In this document: positions 11,943 to 22,972 of the stretch, in pieces
How the letters are laid out: every line of letters begins with the position of its first letter
Numbering within the stretch: position 1 is the first letter of the stretch
Assembly (NCBI GenBank): GCA_029378245.1
Contig: JARKIF010000011.1
Span: 1,984,001 to 2,048,000 of the forward strand
Length of the DNA: 64,000 bases
Direction of reading: 5' to 3'
Origin: Roridomyces roridus
Lineage: Eukaryota > Basidiomycota > Agaricomycetes > Agaricales > Mycenaceae
The notes under the pieces: model-generated
What the model was told of the DNA's origin: nothing
Seen by the model: the letters and a program-made list of their open reading frames with translations, nothing else
The model's database searches: none
Program-made: the position numbers and the translations under genes

Positions 11943-12320
11943 TCAATGTCGAGGTCCTTCGGGTCCCTCCTTCTCCTTCTCGGATCTCCAGTGCGAGTGC
12001 ATATCGGCCAACGCACGCTCGTCAAGCACCACTACAGGTATCCATCTGCGTCCCCGCCCCCGACTCCGACTCTTCTCATAGAATTGACAAGCAGCGTCGT
12101 ACTCGTCCGCTTCGTCGCATTGGTCGAGCAGGGAGAAGAAGAGGGCCACGGTCATGGCGGCGCCTAGTACGGCGAAGAAGAGGAGATAGCCGAGGATGAG
12201 GGACTCGAAGCTGAGGAGCGTCCGGCTGAAGGCGCGGAGCGTCGAGGTGGTTGTACTTGTGGCAGCAGCAGCGACGAGCGGTGTGCAGGGCATCGTCAGT
12301 TTGGGTGCTGGCAGAGTCAC
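11943..12320 (-). CDS. Small single-pass membrane protein, unknown
   Basis: The frame from 12320 encodes about 125 aa with one clear hydrophobic segment (ILGYLLFFAVLGAAMTVALF, near residue 45), followed by an acidic stretch (DQCDEADEYDAACQ) and a basic Arg/Lys tail. A CTATAAAG box lies 37-46 nt upstream of the start codon (12357-12366). A second open frame further on (about 11990-11850) has gene-like composition (DIDQPITIDFDEPERVAHA) but can only be joined by an intron of about 31 nt, so the true C-terminus is uncertain. No family recognised. Confidence 0.4.
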   Translation of the reverse strand: MTLPAPKLTMPCTPLVAAAATSTTTSTLRAFSRTLLSFESLILGYLLFFAVLGAAMTVALFFSLLDQCDEADEYDAACQFYEKSRSRGRGRRWIPVVVLDERALADMHSHWRSEKEKEGPEGPRH

Positions 12321-12405
12321 AATGGGCAGCGGCGGCGGAGTACCGCTGGCTCGTGCCCTTTATAGTAGGATTAGCACTTGGTCCCCGGTGACAGGCGGAA
12401 GATGA

Positions 12406-13110
12406 CAGATTGGCATGGCCGAAAATAGCAATCGATCGCCTGGTTGGGGCCGCTCAGGCCAGCTGGTGGCGACACGGTAATTATACCGGGAACAGCCTAC
12501 CGCCAACCACTTTGCATGGCACATGCAGGTCTGTTCCAATTTCGATCGTGCTGATTTCTTCTGCGGCGGATTTTGGAGCAGTGGGGCAGAGAGTGTGAGT
12601 CAGGGACAGTCGGAGCCACAGTGGGCTTTGTCGATCCTTGAGCGGATACGTATTCGGCAAGTATTCGGGCACAGTTTCCATGATGCCGTATATCGGCATC
12701 ACCGGCGGGTATCGCTGTGATTTCCAAATGATCAGTTCCGTGACCCGTCGATGCTCGTGTTGCAACTTGAAGGTATTTGGTGCTCATGTCTGGCGCGACA
12801 TTGTATGCCTAACGAGTTCGGGAAATAACGGCGCGATTATTCGAAAAACGTGACACGAGTAGGCCACGGCCGTATGAGTGATCCTTGAACCGGCAGCGGC
12901 TCCCCCCCTTAGGTACCACCAGTTCGGTACATATAGATCCTACCTCTCTTTGGTCTGGTCGGATCGATATCCGGGGAATCTCCAACAGAAATTCCTTTTA
13001 CCGTTTGCTCTTGTCCACAAGTTACATAGAATGATTCAGCGTCGATTCGACAGATGAGATGGTTCGAATATTGAGGCTCTCATACTACATGTAGTAAGTA
13101 CTGAACAGCA
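12406..13110. other. Intergenic, nothing recognised
   Basis: No supported gene or repeat. Confidence 0.4.
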
Positions 13111-13398
13111 TCCGCTTTGAATTCAAGAGCTGTATACTTGCACGTAATAGACCGGCCTGATCGATTCATCCGGACTACGAGTAACGCTCACCAAAAAGTA
13201 CCAAACAACGTCCTTTCATTACTCACCGCCGCTACTGGTATCCAAATCGAACGGGCCAGGCAGGTGTCATCTCCGCCTGAGGCGAACCAAGATTTGTAAT
13301 GTTGGAATCCCAGTATGATCCGAGTCATTACTTTCGTAGTTCGAGTCCTCGACTTGAACTCGTGATTTGAGACCTGAGAGGTGATCCTGAAGGTTGAC

Positions 13399-13493
13399 GG
13401 GCGCACAACAACCCAAATAGATGAAACGCACCGTGGAATTGAGCAAACAGATACGACAATCCAAGTGCACAACTAGAATCCGAATCGAACGGA
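13399..13493 (-). repeat. Dispersed repeat with T-arm/B-box-like core (copy C)
   Basis: Read on the minus strand this copy starts CCGTTCGATTCGGATTC and runs on to GGTGCGTTTCATC and a GGGTTGTTG..CCGTCAAC tail. It matches the split copy at 15185-15267 plus 16705-16774 over most of its length. The core can fold as a tRNA T-arm and contains a GTTCGATTC pol III B-box. Related cores on the same strand lie at 13244-13255 and 14043-14056. Confidence 0.7.
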
Positions 13494-13573
13494 TGAACGT
13501 GATCTTTGAACATTAAGGCTCCCGCCAATTTGCAAGATCTCATACTAGAGCGTATTGGATTTGGAGAAAACTG

Positions 13574-13601
13574 CACTTTAAGCGAAATTTCGGTTAAAGT
13601 G
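13574..13601. repeat. 28-bp near-perfect palindrome
   Basis: CACTTTAA and TTAAAGTG flank the self-complementary CGAAATTTCG, with one mismatched pair between. Could extrude as a cruciform or mark a transposon end. Confidence 0.8.
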
Positions 13602-13790
13602 GAGCGGATTTCGTGAAATCCCAAAGTTGATGGAGAGCAGTAAATCGCGAGTCTCTTGCTCATTTCAGGTCCAGCAGACGTGGAAGCAAAACAGGTGTTT
13701 ACACACTCATCTCTGGGAATGTCCTCTGCAAAGACTCGCAGAACGGTGGCGAGCTTGCTTCAGGGTGAGATCATCCCCATCAATTTTGTC

Positions 13791-13818
13791 GAAACTCGCT
13801 TAATCCTAAGCGAGTTTC
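13791..13818. repeat. 12-bp hairpin
   Basis: GAAACTCGCTTA and TAAGCGAGTTTC are separated by 4 nt, and pairing continues outward with a bulge (GTCGA..TTCGAC). Confidence 0.8.
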
Positions 13819-14099
13819 GTTCGACAGAAATTCCACTTTTTTCGAGATCCAATACGCTCTACTATCGTGAGTACTGGATACCTTGGATTGAAGCTGGATC
13901 GAAGCGCTGTATATTTACACGTATAGACGGAGCAAGTCATCAGCCAGTGATCAGAAATACAACACATAACGCTCACGGAAAAATGCAAAAGAAAAGAAAA
14001 AGAAAAAACGACCCTCCGTTCATCATCGACATATTACTGGAACCCGAATCGAACAGGCTATTATATCCGACTGGCTAGTGGGCCACACTAGCTAGTGGG

Positions 14100-15184
14100 C
14101 CACTTGAGACCTAGCGCAGCGTCGAGACACGTTATCTACCAAATGTTAGTAGCACAGTGTAGGGCATATGTATATGGACGTCTCTGCACACTGAGTTTGG
14201 TGGGAACTGGTGATGTTGACATGAGGCTGTGGCTGTCAGACGGAGGGGCGTGAGACCGAAAAACGTGTTTTCTTAATTTGGCCACACTCGACAGCCTCTA
14301 TCTCGACGACGGCGTCGCCGTCTGACGAGCTGCGGGACTCATTCTGCTCGGAACACCTCTGGCTATCTACATCGGCTGCCCCTTTCCCCTAATCCACCCG
14401 CTCCATGCCGCCAGACCCCCGACGATCGGCGTTACCGTGTATCTGTGGGTTCCCCTTGCCACCCCTCCATGGCAATCCAAATCAAAGTCTAGCCCAATGT
14501 AAACGACGTCCGTCGTGCAGTCCCAGCCGTTTCCAACAGCGATCAACTTCAAACCCTAACCCTAACACCTCGTCCAACCAAAATTCGTCCAACCAAAATC
14601 CCGTTCCCGTTCCGTTCCGTAAATTCCAACCAAAACCGTTCCGTGCGTTCAAGACCGTTCCGTTCTGTTCGAGAGAGAGATGAGAGATAAAGTGGTATTT
14701 GCCCCAGGGGCCGTTCCTTGTCTACTACAGAATTATGCACTACTTATATACCCTGCGTGTTTGTCCCTCGCAAATATCCCAGATTTTCCACCCTAGACTG
14801 ATAAAACCCATCGTCTGAGGGCTAATCCTGCCCAAACAATCCAAGTTTCTGCTCCAAACGTCCGTCTGGCACCCAAAATCCACTGGTCGCCACGCCCCGT
14901 AACTAAGCCACTGCCCAGCACAACTTGAGCTTGGTAAGGCACGAACATGGCTTGGTAAGGTCCTCAGTCAGGGTAGCAACAAGCCTCAGTCAGCGGCAAC
15001 GAGTGGCGTATCTCAGTCAGCCGAGTTGAACGCGTCTTACTAAAGCGCATCGCGTCGACGCGCGCACGTGACCACGTGACCCAACTCCCGCTCCGAGACG
15101 TGCCGAAACATCCGTTCGCGACCGTTTTCAAGAATGCGTGAATTCTCCGCTCTTCACTGGGTCCCATTATAAGTTTCCCTGATT
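14100..15184. other. Intergenic with CCGTTCC-rich minisatellite and short CCCTAA run
   Basis: Around 14550-14680 the DNA carries AAACCCTAACCCTAAC (a short telomere-like run) and then repeated CCAACCAAAA and CCGTTCCGTT units. No gene recognised. Confidence 0.5.
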
Positions 15185-15267
15185 CTAACCTGAAAGTTGA
15201 CGGGCAACAACCCAAATGCGCCAACGAATTTGATTTGCATGTTTATCCCGAGCCAATTGGATGAAAC

Positions 15268-16695
15268 TAGACCCGAACCTGGTCTGTCTATGAATTGTCG
15301 ATAGACAGACCAGTCGATCTCGGGGATTTTTGAAGGGACGCGCCGATTTCCTATTTTGGCGATTTCACGTGATCTGGACACATCGTGGCCCTCGCTCCTT
15401 GCTCCCTCCTCTCTCTCTCCTCCCTTGGCTGGACCTCCTCGTGGGACCGCGGTACTCCCTATCAAGCCTCGAAAGCGGTGCCCTACTAGTCCAACAACGC
15501 GTGGATCCCACCATCTCACCCCCCAGTGCCGTTCACAAAGCGGCTGCGGCTTAGAAGTCCAGCATGAATGGTCAATGGTTTGCCACGCAAGGTGGTCGCT
15601 GAACACGACGGGATGGCGCTGTGTGCACCCGTGTGATGAATGGGAGGAGGAGGCCAGACTTACAAGGGATTCAGGTGCGTCACTGTGCCATCGACTCGAT
15701 GATGACTCTGATGACCACCTCCCCCATACCCACACACCTTACACTTTTCTCTGTTGTGCTAACACTCATTCCGCGCGGCTATGGACGCTATCCAAGGAGC
15801 TGTTATCGACCCAGATCGACACCGCACTGCGCCGCCCACGCAGGCCTACGCACACCCATATCGCGGCATGGCCGCATCGAAACCAGCCCCAGCACTCACC
15901 CAGCACACTGTCCTCATCTCTTACCCACTCGTCCCTCATTAGGGGAGGTCAGAGTGGACGAAGCGACGTCGATTATGACATCGATTCTGGCTTCGGAACT
16001 GTTTCGATTCTTGGGACCAAATACTCGGAAACACGAGTTCCGAAGCCAGAATCGAAGCAGAATCGATTCTGAGTTCCGAACAGAATCGATGTTCCTCCTC
16101 CCGAGGAGGAACTACATCCGTTTCGGAACTCGGAATCGAAACTCGATCGAAACTCGGTCAAGAATCGGCCGAGTTCCGACTTGAGAATCGATCCAGAATC
16201 GACGCGTTTCGTTCCACTCTGACCTCCCCTATTCCCATCGACTCTGCATGCCACGCTGGCGCTGCCGGTTAAGCGCGTGTTTCTCTCCAACGGCGGAAGC
16301 GGCTTTCTCTGACGGAGAGACTGTCCTGCTGGGTGGAAAGGTGGACACCCCTCGTATTGGACGTGCCCTGTTGCTCGGGGATGCGTTTAACGCGGAGTTG
16401 GCGCCGTGTCGACCGATGAGTCGCCTTTTGGCTGTCGAATTGCTTGTTACCGGGCTACCTACACGTTCGAATGTAATTCTACCTGTAGAATCAAATAAAT
16501 ACCATGTATATAAACCATTTTTCCTCTGGAAGTAGTCATCTCGAGGCCGCGCGGCGCAGGGAAAGCCTCTGGAAGGCGAAAGCTGGTAGATCACGTGAAA
16601 TCGCCAAAATAGGAAATCGGCGCGGCCCTTCAAAAATCCCCGAGATCGACCAGTCTGTCTATCGACAACTCATAGACAGACTGGTTACGAGTCTA
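15268..16695. mobile_element. 1428-bp MULE-like element, 9-bp target duplication
   Basis: Terminal inverted repeats of 108 bp (15268-15375 and 16588-16695, roughly 7 mismatches) start TAGACYCG. The 9-bp direct repeat GGATGAAAC flanks both ends exactly (15259-15267 and 16696-16704). Each end contains a strong internal hairpin (TCTGTCTAT..ATAGACAGA). The related repeat at 13425-13440 shows the uninterrupted site. Target length and long inverted repeats fit Mutator-like elements. The interior has an open frame (15356-16072) of low complexity with no transposase motif and carries a nested insertion. Confidence 0.85.
15941..16230. mobile_element. Nested 290-bp MITE, GAATCG-rich
   Basis: Ends are inverted copies of AGGGGAGGTCAGAGTGGA (mirrored at 16213-16230), flanked by the 3-bp repeat ATT on both sides. 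The interior is built from GTTCCGAA/TTCGGAAC and GAATCGA steps with a CCTCCTCCCGAGGAGG hairpin. It sits inside the 1.43-kb element, so it inserted later. Three-base target duplications occur in PIF/Harbinger-type elements, but their usual site is TWA, so the superfamily is left open. Confidence 0.75.
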
Positions 16696-17307
16696 GGATG
16701 AAACGCACGGTGGAATTTACCAAAAGACATGGAAATCTCTGGGCAGCCGCACGACTGGAATCTGAATCGAACGGATACATATCATCCTCCCCCGAGGGAA
16801 ATGTCACCAGTGTGAGTTTCAACTTCAACCGAATCCCTGGTCATGATGTAGGTCAGTGACTCAGTCTTGTCCGTCCGAAACGTTCAGCCGCGCATCTCGA
16901 GGTACAACTGAGTTGCGGACGTCAGGGCTGATCCAGGTTGAGCCGGAGGAGGACACCGTCAACTTGAAATTTCCCTGATTTCAGGAGCCATTTTCCGTGC
17001 TCCGAGCCCCAAAGGAGATTGTCAACCAGCCAATAATTCTTGCGTGATGAGATGCTGTGCAACCATCATTGACGTCATCACTCCGTCTTCTTCCGAACGA
17101 CCATCTCGTTGCCTGGATGTTGGAAGGTCGACCGTTTGCTCTTGCCCAGGTCCCATGCGGTACATCACATGCATCACATCTCAGACTCATCGGCCGCCCA
17201 CCACCGTCTTATCGAGTCATGCTATTGCCACGGAGCCGCAGAGGCTTGATCGTATCGCTCCATGATGCCATCAGTGCCGATGACTCGGTACCCTCTCGTT
17301 TCTTTCC

Positions 17308-18256
17308 ATGACCACCACCTCTTCTGCGGCGAAATTTGCCCTCCTCTCTGGCTACGGAGCGCGCTCTGACGGACCCATTATCGCACAAGCCCAATATCGC
17401 ATCGACCTCGTATCCAAGTGGTCGACGTACATCAAGCCTGGCGCACGGATCCTCGAGCTGGGATGCGGGCAAGGCGATACGACTCTCGTACTCGCAGAGG
17501 CGGTGGGTGAGAACGGGCATGTCGATGCCGTCGATCCGGGGGCGCTGGATTACGGTACGTCATCATCTTATCTTGGCTTGGCTTGTAGTAGATTCATTCC
17601 CTCTCAGGCTCCCCGAAAACGCTCGGCCAAGCACACACGAGACCATTTCCTCTGGCCCATTCGGCGCTCGTATCTCTTTCATCCATGCGTCCCCACTCAC
17701 CTTCCTCGCCGACAACCCGACGAAAAGGTGGGACGCCGTCATCCTCTCACACTGCCTATGGTACTTCTCCTCCCCTTCCCTCATTACCGACACCCTCCGC
17801 ACTCTCGCTGGACACACCAAAGCGATATGCATCGCAGAATGGAGTTTGGAATCCGGAGGCCGGGCAGAGGCGCTCCCGCACGTGCTCGCTGTGCTGGCCC
17901 AAGGCGCGGTAGAGAGCCACTAACCCGCAGGTACATCGGCGGCTAATATCCGGACCCTCGTCTCGCCTGCTCAGATCGTGCAACTCGCAGCCGACGCAGG
18001 GCTTCGTGTCGCCGTCGACTCCGAGGCGCGTGTTGTACCCGGTGTCGATGTGCATGATGGGAGGTGGGAGGCTGGGCACGTGCTGAGCGAGGCTTTTGCA
18101 CTGGAGGTGGAGGAATTTGTGGGTGATGAACGGGAGAAGGGGGTTGTGTATGCGTTGCGCGATGCTGTCAGGGCAAATGCTCCGAGTGGAGTGAAAAGTG
18201 TGAGGAGTATGGACGGTTGGGTGGCGGTTTTCGAGCCGCTCGATTCAGGAATCTGA
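17308..18256 (+). pseudogene. SAM-dependent methyltransferase, probably inactivated
   Basis: Class I methyltransferase with the SAM-binding motif ILELGCGQGDTT near residue 50, then VDAVDPGALDYG. Intron 17555-17607 joins exon 1 to the family-like SPKTLGQAH, but within a few codons the conserved GPFGARISF continues in another frame. One fewer CA in the CACACA run at 17632-17637 would restore it. A second lesion, TAA at 17921-17923, interrupts the frame before NIRTLVSPAQIVQLA and the C-terminal domain, which ends at 18256. Alternatives are a 49-nt intron with donor GTCATC at 17559 that avoids the shift, and a 66-nt in-frame intron (17909-17974) that removes the stop but also the conserved NIRTLVSP stretch. 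Substrate unknown. Confidence 0.7.
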
Positions 18257-18479
18257 AGGTAACCCACACATCAAGCAATCGTTCTTGACTTACCAACTTT
18301 GGCCATTCAGGAATTCGACCGCTTGTACATTGAATTCATGTACCTTGTATTTCGACACAGAACAATGACAATGCAGGAGCGCCGCCCTACCTAATTCTCA
18401 TTCGAAGTCATCCCGGAATACAAGACGACATCGGAACTAAATTTCTAGAACATCGCAATTAAGGTGGACGATTAAAATG

Positions 18480-19310
18480 GACGTTGGAAACAGAACAAAG
18501 ACCTGGCTATACCGTCTCACCAAGTTCGCAAGATCAAAACGCCCTCCATTGTTTCCACGGCGATCATACGTCCATTCTGACCCATTATCGGCGCATGCCT
18601 TCACGCAGAACAAAGACCAGATGACGGGACCCACGGTAACTACTCCAGTTGATTTTGCTTGACTCGGTTACAGTGTACGTCCACGCTACGATCCCCATGA
18701 CCCATTTAACGTGTATTAACGGCGTTTGTCCGGCAGGAAAACAAAGACCAGATGCGAAAAAACAAGGTGTCAAGGACCCACGGTAACTATCGTCAGTTGA
18801 TTCTCCTTGAGACTTACAACATACTTACAGCATACGTCCACGCTACGGCGTATGAATTGCCGCAAAACAAAGACCAGGGGGAAAAACAAGGCTATGCGGA
18901 CCCACGGTAACTATCGCCAATTGATTTTACTTGACTCGGCTGCATTATACGTCCAGCTACGATCCCCATGACCCATTACCGGCGTATGGCTTGCCGCAGA
19001 ACAATGCGACAAGGACTAACCGCGCTGGTAGTTGCTTTTCTTTGGATACAGCATACGTCCACGCTACGATCCTGTGAACCATTAACGGCGGCTGGCTTGC
19101 TGCAGAACAAAGACCAGAGGAGAAAACAAGATATCAAGGACCACATTAACTACGCCAGATGATGTTACAACTTACTTGACTCGGCTGCAGTATAGACCCA
19201 TTAATGGCGTATGGCTTGCCGCAGAACAAAGACCAGCGGAGAAAAACAATGCGACAAGAACCCTGGGTAACTACGCCAGCTGATTCGGCTTGACTCGGCT
19301 ACGCATTCCC
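18480..19310 (+). repeat. Degenerate minisatellite, about 7 units of 110-135 bp
   Basis: The block AACAAAGACCAG, then ACCCACGGTAACTA, TTGACTCGGCT, ATACGTCCACGCTACGATCC, and GGCGTATGGCTTGCCGC recurs from about 18494, 18607, 18741, 18864, 19000, 19106 and 19226. Units differ by substitutions and deletions, so the array is old. It ends about 130 bp upstream of the small gene at 19439 and may supply or insulate its promoter. Confidence 0.85.
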
Positions 19311-19438
19311 CGTCTCTTGAATGTGCTAAGCCACTGTGGGGTATAAGAAGGCGGCCAAGACGATGTGGTGAATCCAGAACCGACCCTTTCACGACCAACA
19401 CCAACGACCTATCCAATCTCTAACCCACGCTCTTTAAC

Positions 19439-19698
19439 ATGCACACCACGACGAACGCCACGGAACATAATACTACCATTGTCTGCGTCAACCTCAAGGG
19501 GGACACGCAGTCGACTGAAGGCAGTAGTACCACCGCCTCTCAGGCGGGAACGAACAGCAGCAACGGACCGCAATGCTCCCATTGCGGATGGAGAGGTGGA
19601 GGACACGAGTGAGTTCTCTGTCCCTTTTCATTCGAGCCCCCGAGTTGATGAATTGTTCCAGCAAGAACTGTATCTTCAACGCTGGTAACATCAAGTAG
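19439..19698 (+). CDS. 68-aa protein with CX2CX6HX3C motif
   Basis: Two exons, 19439-19608 and 19662-19698, with a canonical 53-nt intron, give 68 aa; the reading frame is too short to show up as a long ORF. The N-terminal 40 residues are Thr/Asn/Ser-rich. The C-terminus holds CSHCGWRGGGHDKNC, in which three Cys and one His are spaced like a small zinc-binding knuckle. Similar CGWRG..H..C tails occur, as I recall, in short uncharacterised mushroom proteins. Function unknown. It lies downstream of the minisatellite, with a pyrimidine-rich leader. Confidence 0.6.
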
Positions 19699-19739
19699 AC
19701 GTCACAACCCAGTGTGTATTCCAAATGCAATTTAATGGT

Positions 19740-20346
19740 CTCGTGTTCTCAATATCTGTGGTTTAGGCCACCAGGATGTGATGTCTCTTCTTTCTCCGGT
19801 GTTATGTAGTTTCCCCCACAGACAATTACCTACTATGCCTTATGCTTTCTCGTGATGATGGACACTGTTTGTATCATTACTTAGGTTATGACACGAATGC
19901 GACTCTTTGGACGCTGGTTAAATTTCTGCTGGAACAAGTAGGCGCACCTTTCATGGTAGTACCCACGGCGGGGTGCCGGTGCATGAGGTACTTCCTCTCA
20001 GCTCGCGTTGCTGCTCTCTTAAGTCCTAACAGGTCAAATGGTATGCAAACCATCGCACTACCTGTAAATTGCAGTTCTACGCGAGAGGATGGCTTCCATG
20101 CGGACCAAAAAACTGGTTGAAGGCACACACGAGTTGAGTATCACTGCACTGCACGCTCTTTCATCCTATCGAACTGAAAAGTCTAACGGTTTCGGAGACT
20201 CGGCCTCGCCTCCTCTGAGCGTCATTTTCTCAGTCTCAATCAGACGATTACTTACTACCAGATACACTACACAAACATATCAGTCCATAAACGAGCGTAA
20301 AGGTCCATACGTAGCCAACACCCAAAGGAAATCCAAGGAGGAAAAC
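19740..20346. other. Intergenic between convergent genes
   Basis: No further gene recognised. The GH5 gene ends at 20347 on the other strand. Confidence 0.5.
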
Positions 20347-22876
20347 TCACGCCGCGCCCGTACACAGCGCCGTCGGTGCAGGAAGGCTCAACGCACTCCA
20401 CGCATCCGTATACGTGCACCCTGCGACCGCAGTCACAAACGACGCCGTATCGCTCGCATCCACCCACCCAGAACCAACGCTGACCGTAGGCGTCGCCGTG
20501 GGCGTCACGCTAACCGCGGGCATGACATACGATAGGGTCTGAATCCCCGCCGTCGCCGTATACGTCGGCAGGAACCCCATCGCCCCACTCGGCAGATTCG
20601 ATATCGTCGCAGGCGGGAACTGACCAAACGAAGATAGGGAAGAGGCTACGATCGTCCCTGCCCCAGATCCGCCTGTCTGATACGCGCTGTAAGGACCTGC
20701 GAAGGGCGCGACGTCGACTCCCACTGCGGCGCATTTCCCTGAAGCTGTGCGTGGATCGATTGGCATCCAACCACCCTGCATGCCGAGTTGGTACGACCAC
20801 AGTGGGGATTCGACGATCCCGCTGGTGGTGTTGCCGATTTTCCACGTCCAGAAGAACCTGTATTTGTTTCAAGAATAAAGTAGAGACGAACGAATGAGCA
20901 CACACCAATCTTGGAAAGCATCCATACTCGCCAATGCGACCTGCAGAATCCCCGCTTTGGTCTCGGCGCTCCACTGCGACGCGTCCTGCCAGTCCGCGCA
21001 ATTGCCACCATACGTCGTCGTACCATTCACACCTCGCAAGTAGAGCCCGCAGTCGTTTATCGAGGTACTCCATTCCCCTGCGAGGGTGATGCCAAACGCT
21101 GAGCGACTATAACCTGGATCAATAGCGAAGAGAACAATAGATGAAATGCACGCACCTCTTAACAAACGACGCCGCCCACCCAGTACACGCCTTCTTGGGC
21201 CACACACCGCCCGCACTGCTAGGGTCCGTCCCGGTATCAACCGGATCCGTATTCGGCTGTCCGTTAAACGCGAAATACGGGTGCGAGTCGAGAATGATAC
21301 GGTCCGAGCCCTGGAGAAAGTCAGCCCAGTTGCTGAGCCCGTCAAACCCGTCGTGGAGGGAGATGTATGCCCCGTTGCCTGCACCCAGGCCTGTGATGCC
21401 GCGGATCATGTCGTGGGCTTGGATGTAGCTTACTTTGCGGTTAGAGAAAAGAGGGAGAGGAGCAGGATAGACGTACTAGCTCGTCAACTGAGGTCGTCCG
21501 ATGACGGTTAGCTTCGCTTCGTTCATGATGCCAAACATGGGCACGACGTTCTGGTATTCGGGCTGCGTTATGAACTCGGTGAGTGCACGGACATAGTCCA
21601 GCGCACGTTGCGCATTCGCTACGCCCATGAAGCCGTTGAGGAAGTTGATTTGGCCGAATTTTCCCGAGTGGTTGAGGCCGTTTTGAGAGCCGGGGATGGT
21701 GTGCAGGTCGAGATTGACACGGATTCCGTACTTGCGCGCCCAGCCGAGCATGCGGACGATGTACCTAGGAATGTTGAGCAGGGAAGATTAGCAGTATGAA
21801 TAAACACGCACTTCCACGCGACACTCGGAAGGAACGGTTCACTAACGGTGCTGCCGTCCGGGGCGACTCCGACATCGGTCCACGTGCTTCGCAAATCAGA
21901 GCGAGAAATGAATAATTAAACGGCGACGCACCTGATGGCCCAGAATGGAATCGGTAATCGCACCCAGTTGAGCCCGGCACCTGCGATCTGAGCAATGTCC
22001 TGCTCAGTCTGCAAAGCCCGTCAATAAACAGGAAGGCAATCAAAAACAGGGACGCACGATGAACGTAGCGTAGTGATTCTCCATCTTCGTCTGGAGCGTG
22101 CCATCAGCGGCCATAAGCGTAGTCAGATCCCACTCGTCCTTCGCCGACGGATAGGCTTGGAAGAGATCGGGCACAATGACTAGTTCAAAGTGAGTACACA
22201 CACTGGTCAAAGGGAGAGACGACGCACATGGTTCGAGGACAAACCAACCCCCAAGATTGACGCCATTAATCCGATTTTTCGCAAAGTCCCAGCTCGTATT
22301 CAACGGCGGCGTCCAGCTGTTTGGGCTTGCACCGTCGTTGAAAGGGTCCGCGGGGTCGTCGACCCAATACCCAGCGAATTTATTCGAGTACACGAATGTC
22401 TCGCCCGTGGACGTTGTGACCGTGCTCCCATCGCCGCCGGTTGTCACGGCACCCACGACATTCGGACCGGTACCTCCGCCGGGCGTGGAAGTGGATGTCG
22501 TTCCCCCAGTGCTGGTCCCAGAGGAAGAGGCCGATGAAGATGAGTGCTTGTGGTGTGGCTTGATGACGACAAAGTACACCGGGAGGACTACAGCGGCGGC
22601 GACCACCACGAGCGCTGACAGACCCAGAAGTACACGTGCCAGCGTGCCCATCCCTTTCGAGTGCCCACTGCTGCCCTTGACCCAATCCGATTCGGGCTCA
22701 CCACGAGCGTCGAGGAGGGCACTCGAGTTGTTGGGTGATACTCCTGCGGGTGGGTACGAGGCACGCTCATCCCGGTAAGATTCAGAGCCTCCCGGCGATT
22801 CGGTGCCTGCAAGAGGACGTGGAGGCGGGTAGTCGGAGTAAGGAACGAAGGGGGCCTCGTGCTCGCGCTCTTGCAT
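20347..22876 (-). CDS. Glucan 1,3-beta-glucosidase, GH5, membrane-anchored
   Basis: Exo-beta-1,3-glucanase of glycoside hydrolase family 5, likely acting on cell-wall glucan. Eight exons (22876-22228, 22179-22058, 22008-21932, 21886-21812, 21764-21477, 21428-21156, 21106-20906, 20857-20347) sum to 2196 nt, 731 aa, with no frame break. It is a type II membrane protein: a charged N-terminal tail of about 80 residues, one membrane helix (about 82-105), a Ser/Thr/Gly linker, then the catalytic domain. Family landmarks are RINGVNLGGWFVLEP, GLNWVRLPIPFWAI, the acid/base Glu in GIMNEAK and the nucleophile Glu in LAGEWS. The start at 22876 fits a cytoplasmic tail; an upstream in-frame ATG at 22972 is possible. 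Confidence 0.93.
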
Positions 22877-22972
22877 GGCTAGAGAAGAAACGCCAGGTGA
22901 GGGAGAAGAGAAGAGAGAAAAGCGGGGATGGCAGCCCGTGGCCTCCCGGCCTACATAAATGGCTAGCGCCAA

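Larger units (their letters stand above)
15185..16774. repeat. Copy D of the T-arm-like repeat, split by an insertion
   Basis: The sequence 15185-15267 (CCTGAAAGTTGACGGGCAAC..) and 16705-16774 (GCACGGTGGAATT..TGAATCGAACGG) together correspond to the uninterrupted copy at about 13375-13493. The inserted block between them is the 1.43-kb element at 15268-16695. Confidence 0.75.

Noticed and set aside
14545..14570. CCCTAACCCTAAC as a telomere
   Set aside because: Under three repeat units, followed by ordinary sequence; too short to mark a chromosome end.
15356..16072. 238-codon ORF inside the 1.43-kb element as a transposase
   Set aside because: Low-complexity Pro/Ser/His-rich product with no catalytic motif, and it runs into the nested MITE.
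20510..21512. Long overlapping ORFs on both strands around the GH5 gene
   Set aside because: They are alternative frames of the GH5 exons, which alone carry family motifs.
22381..22685. Separate small genes in the GH5 linker region
   Set aside because: Shadow frames of the Ser/Thr/Gly-rich linker.
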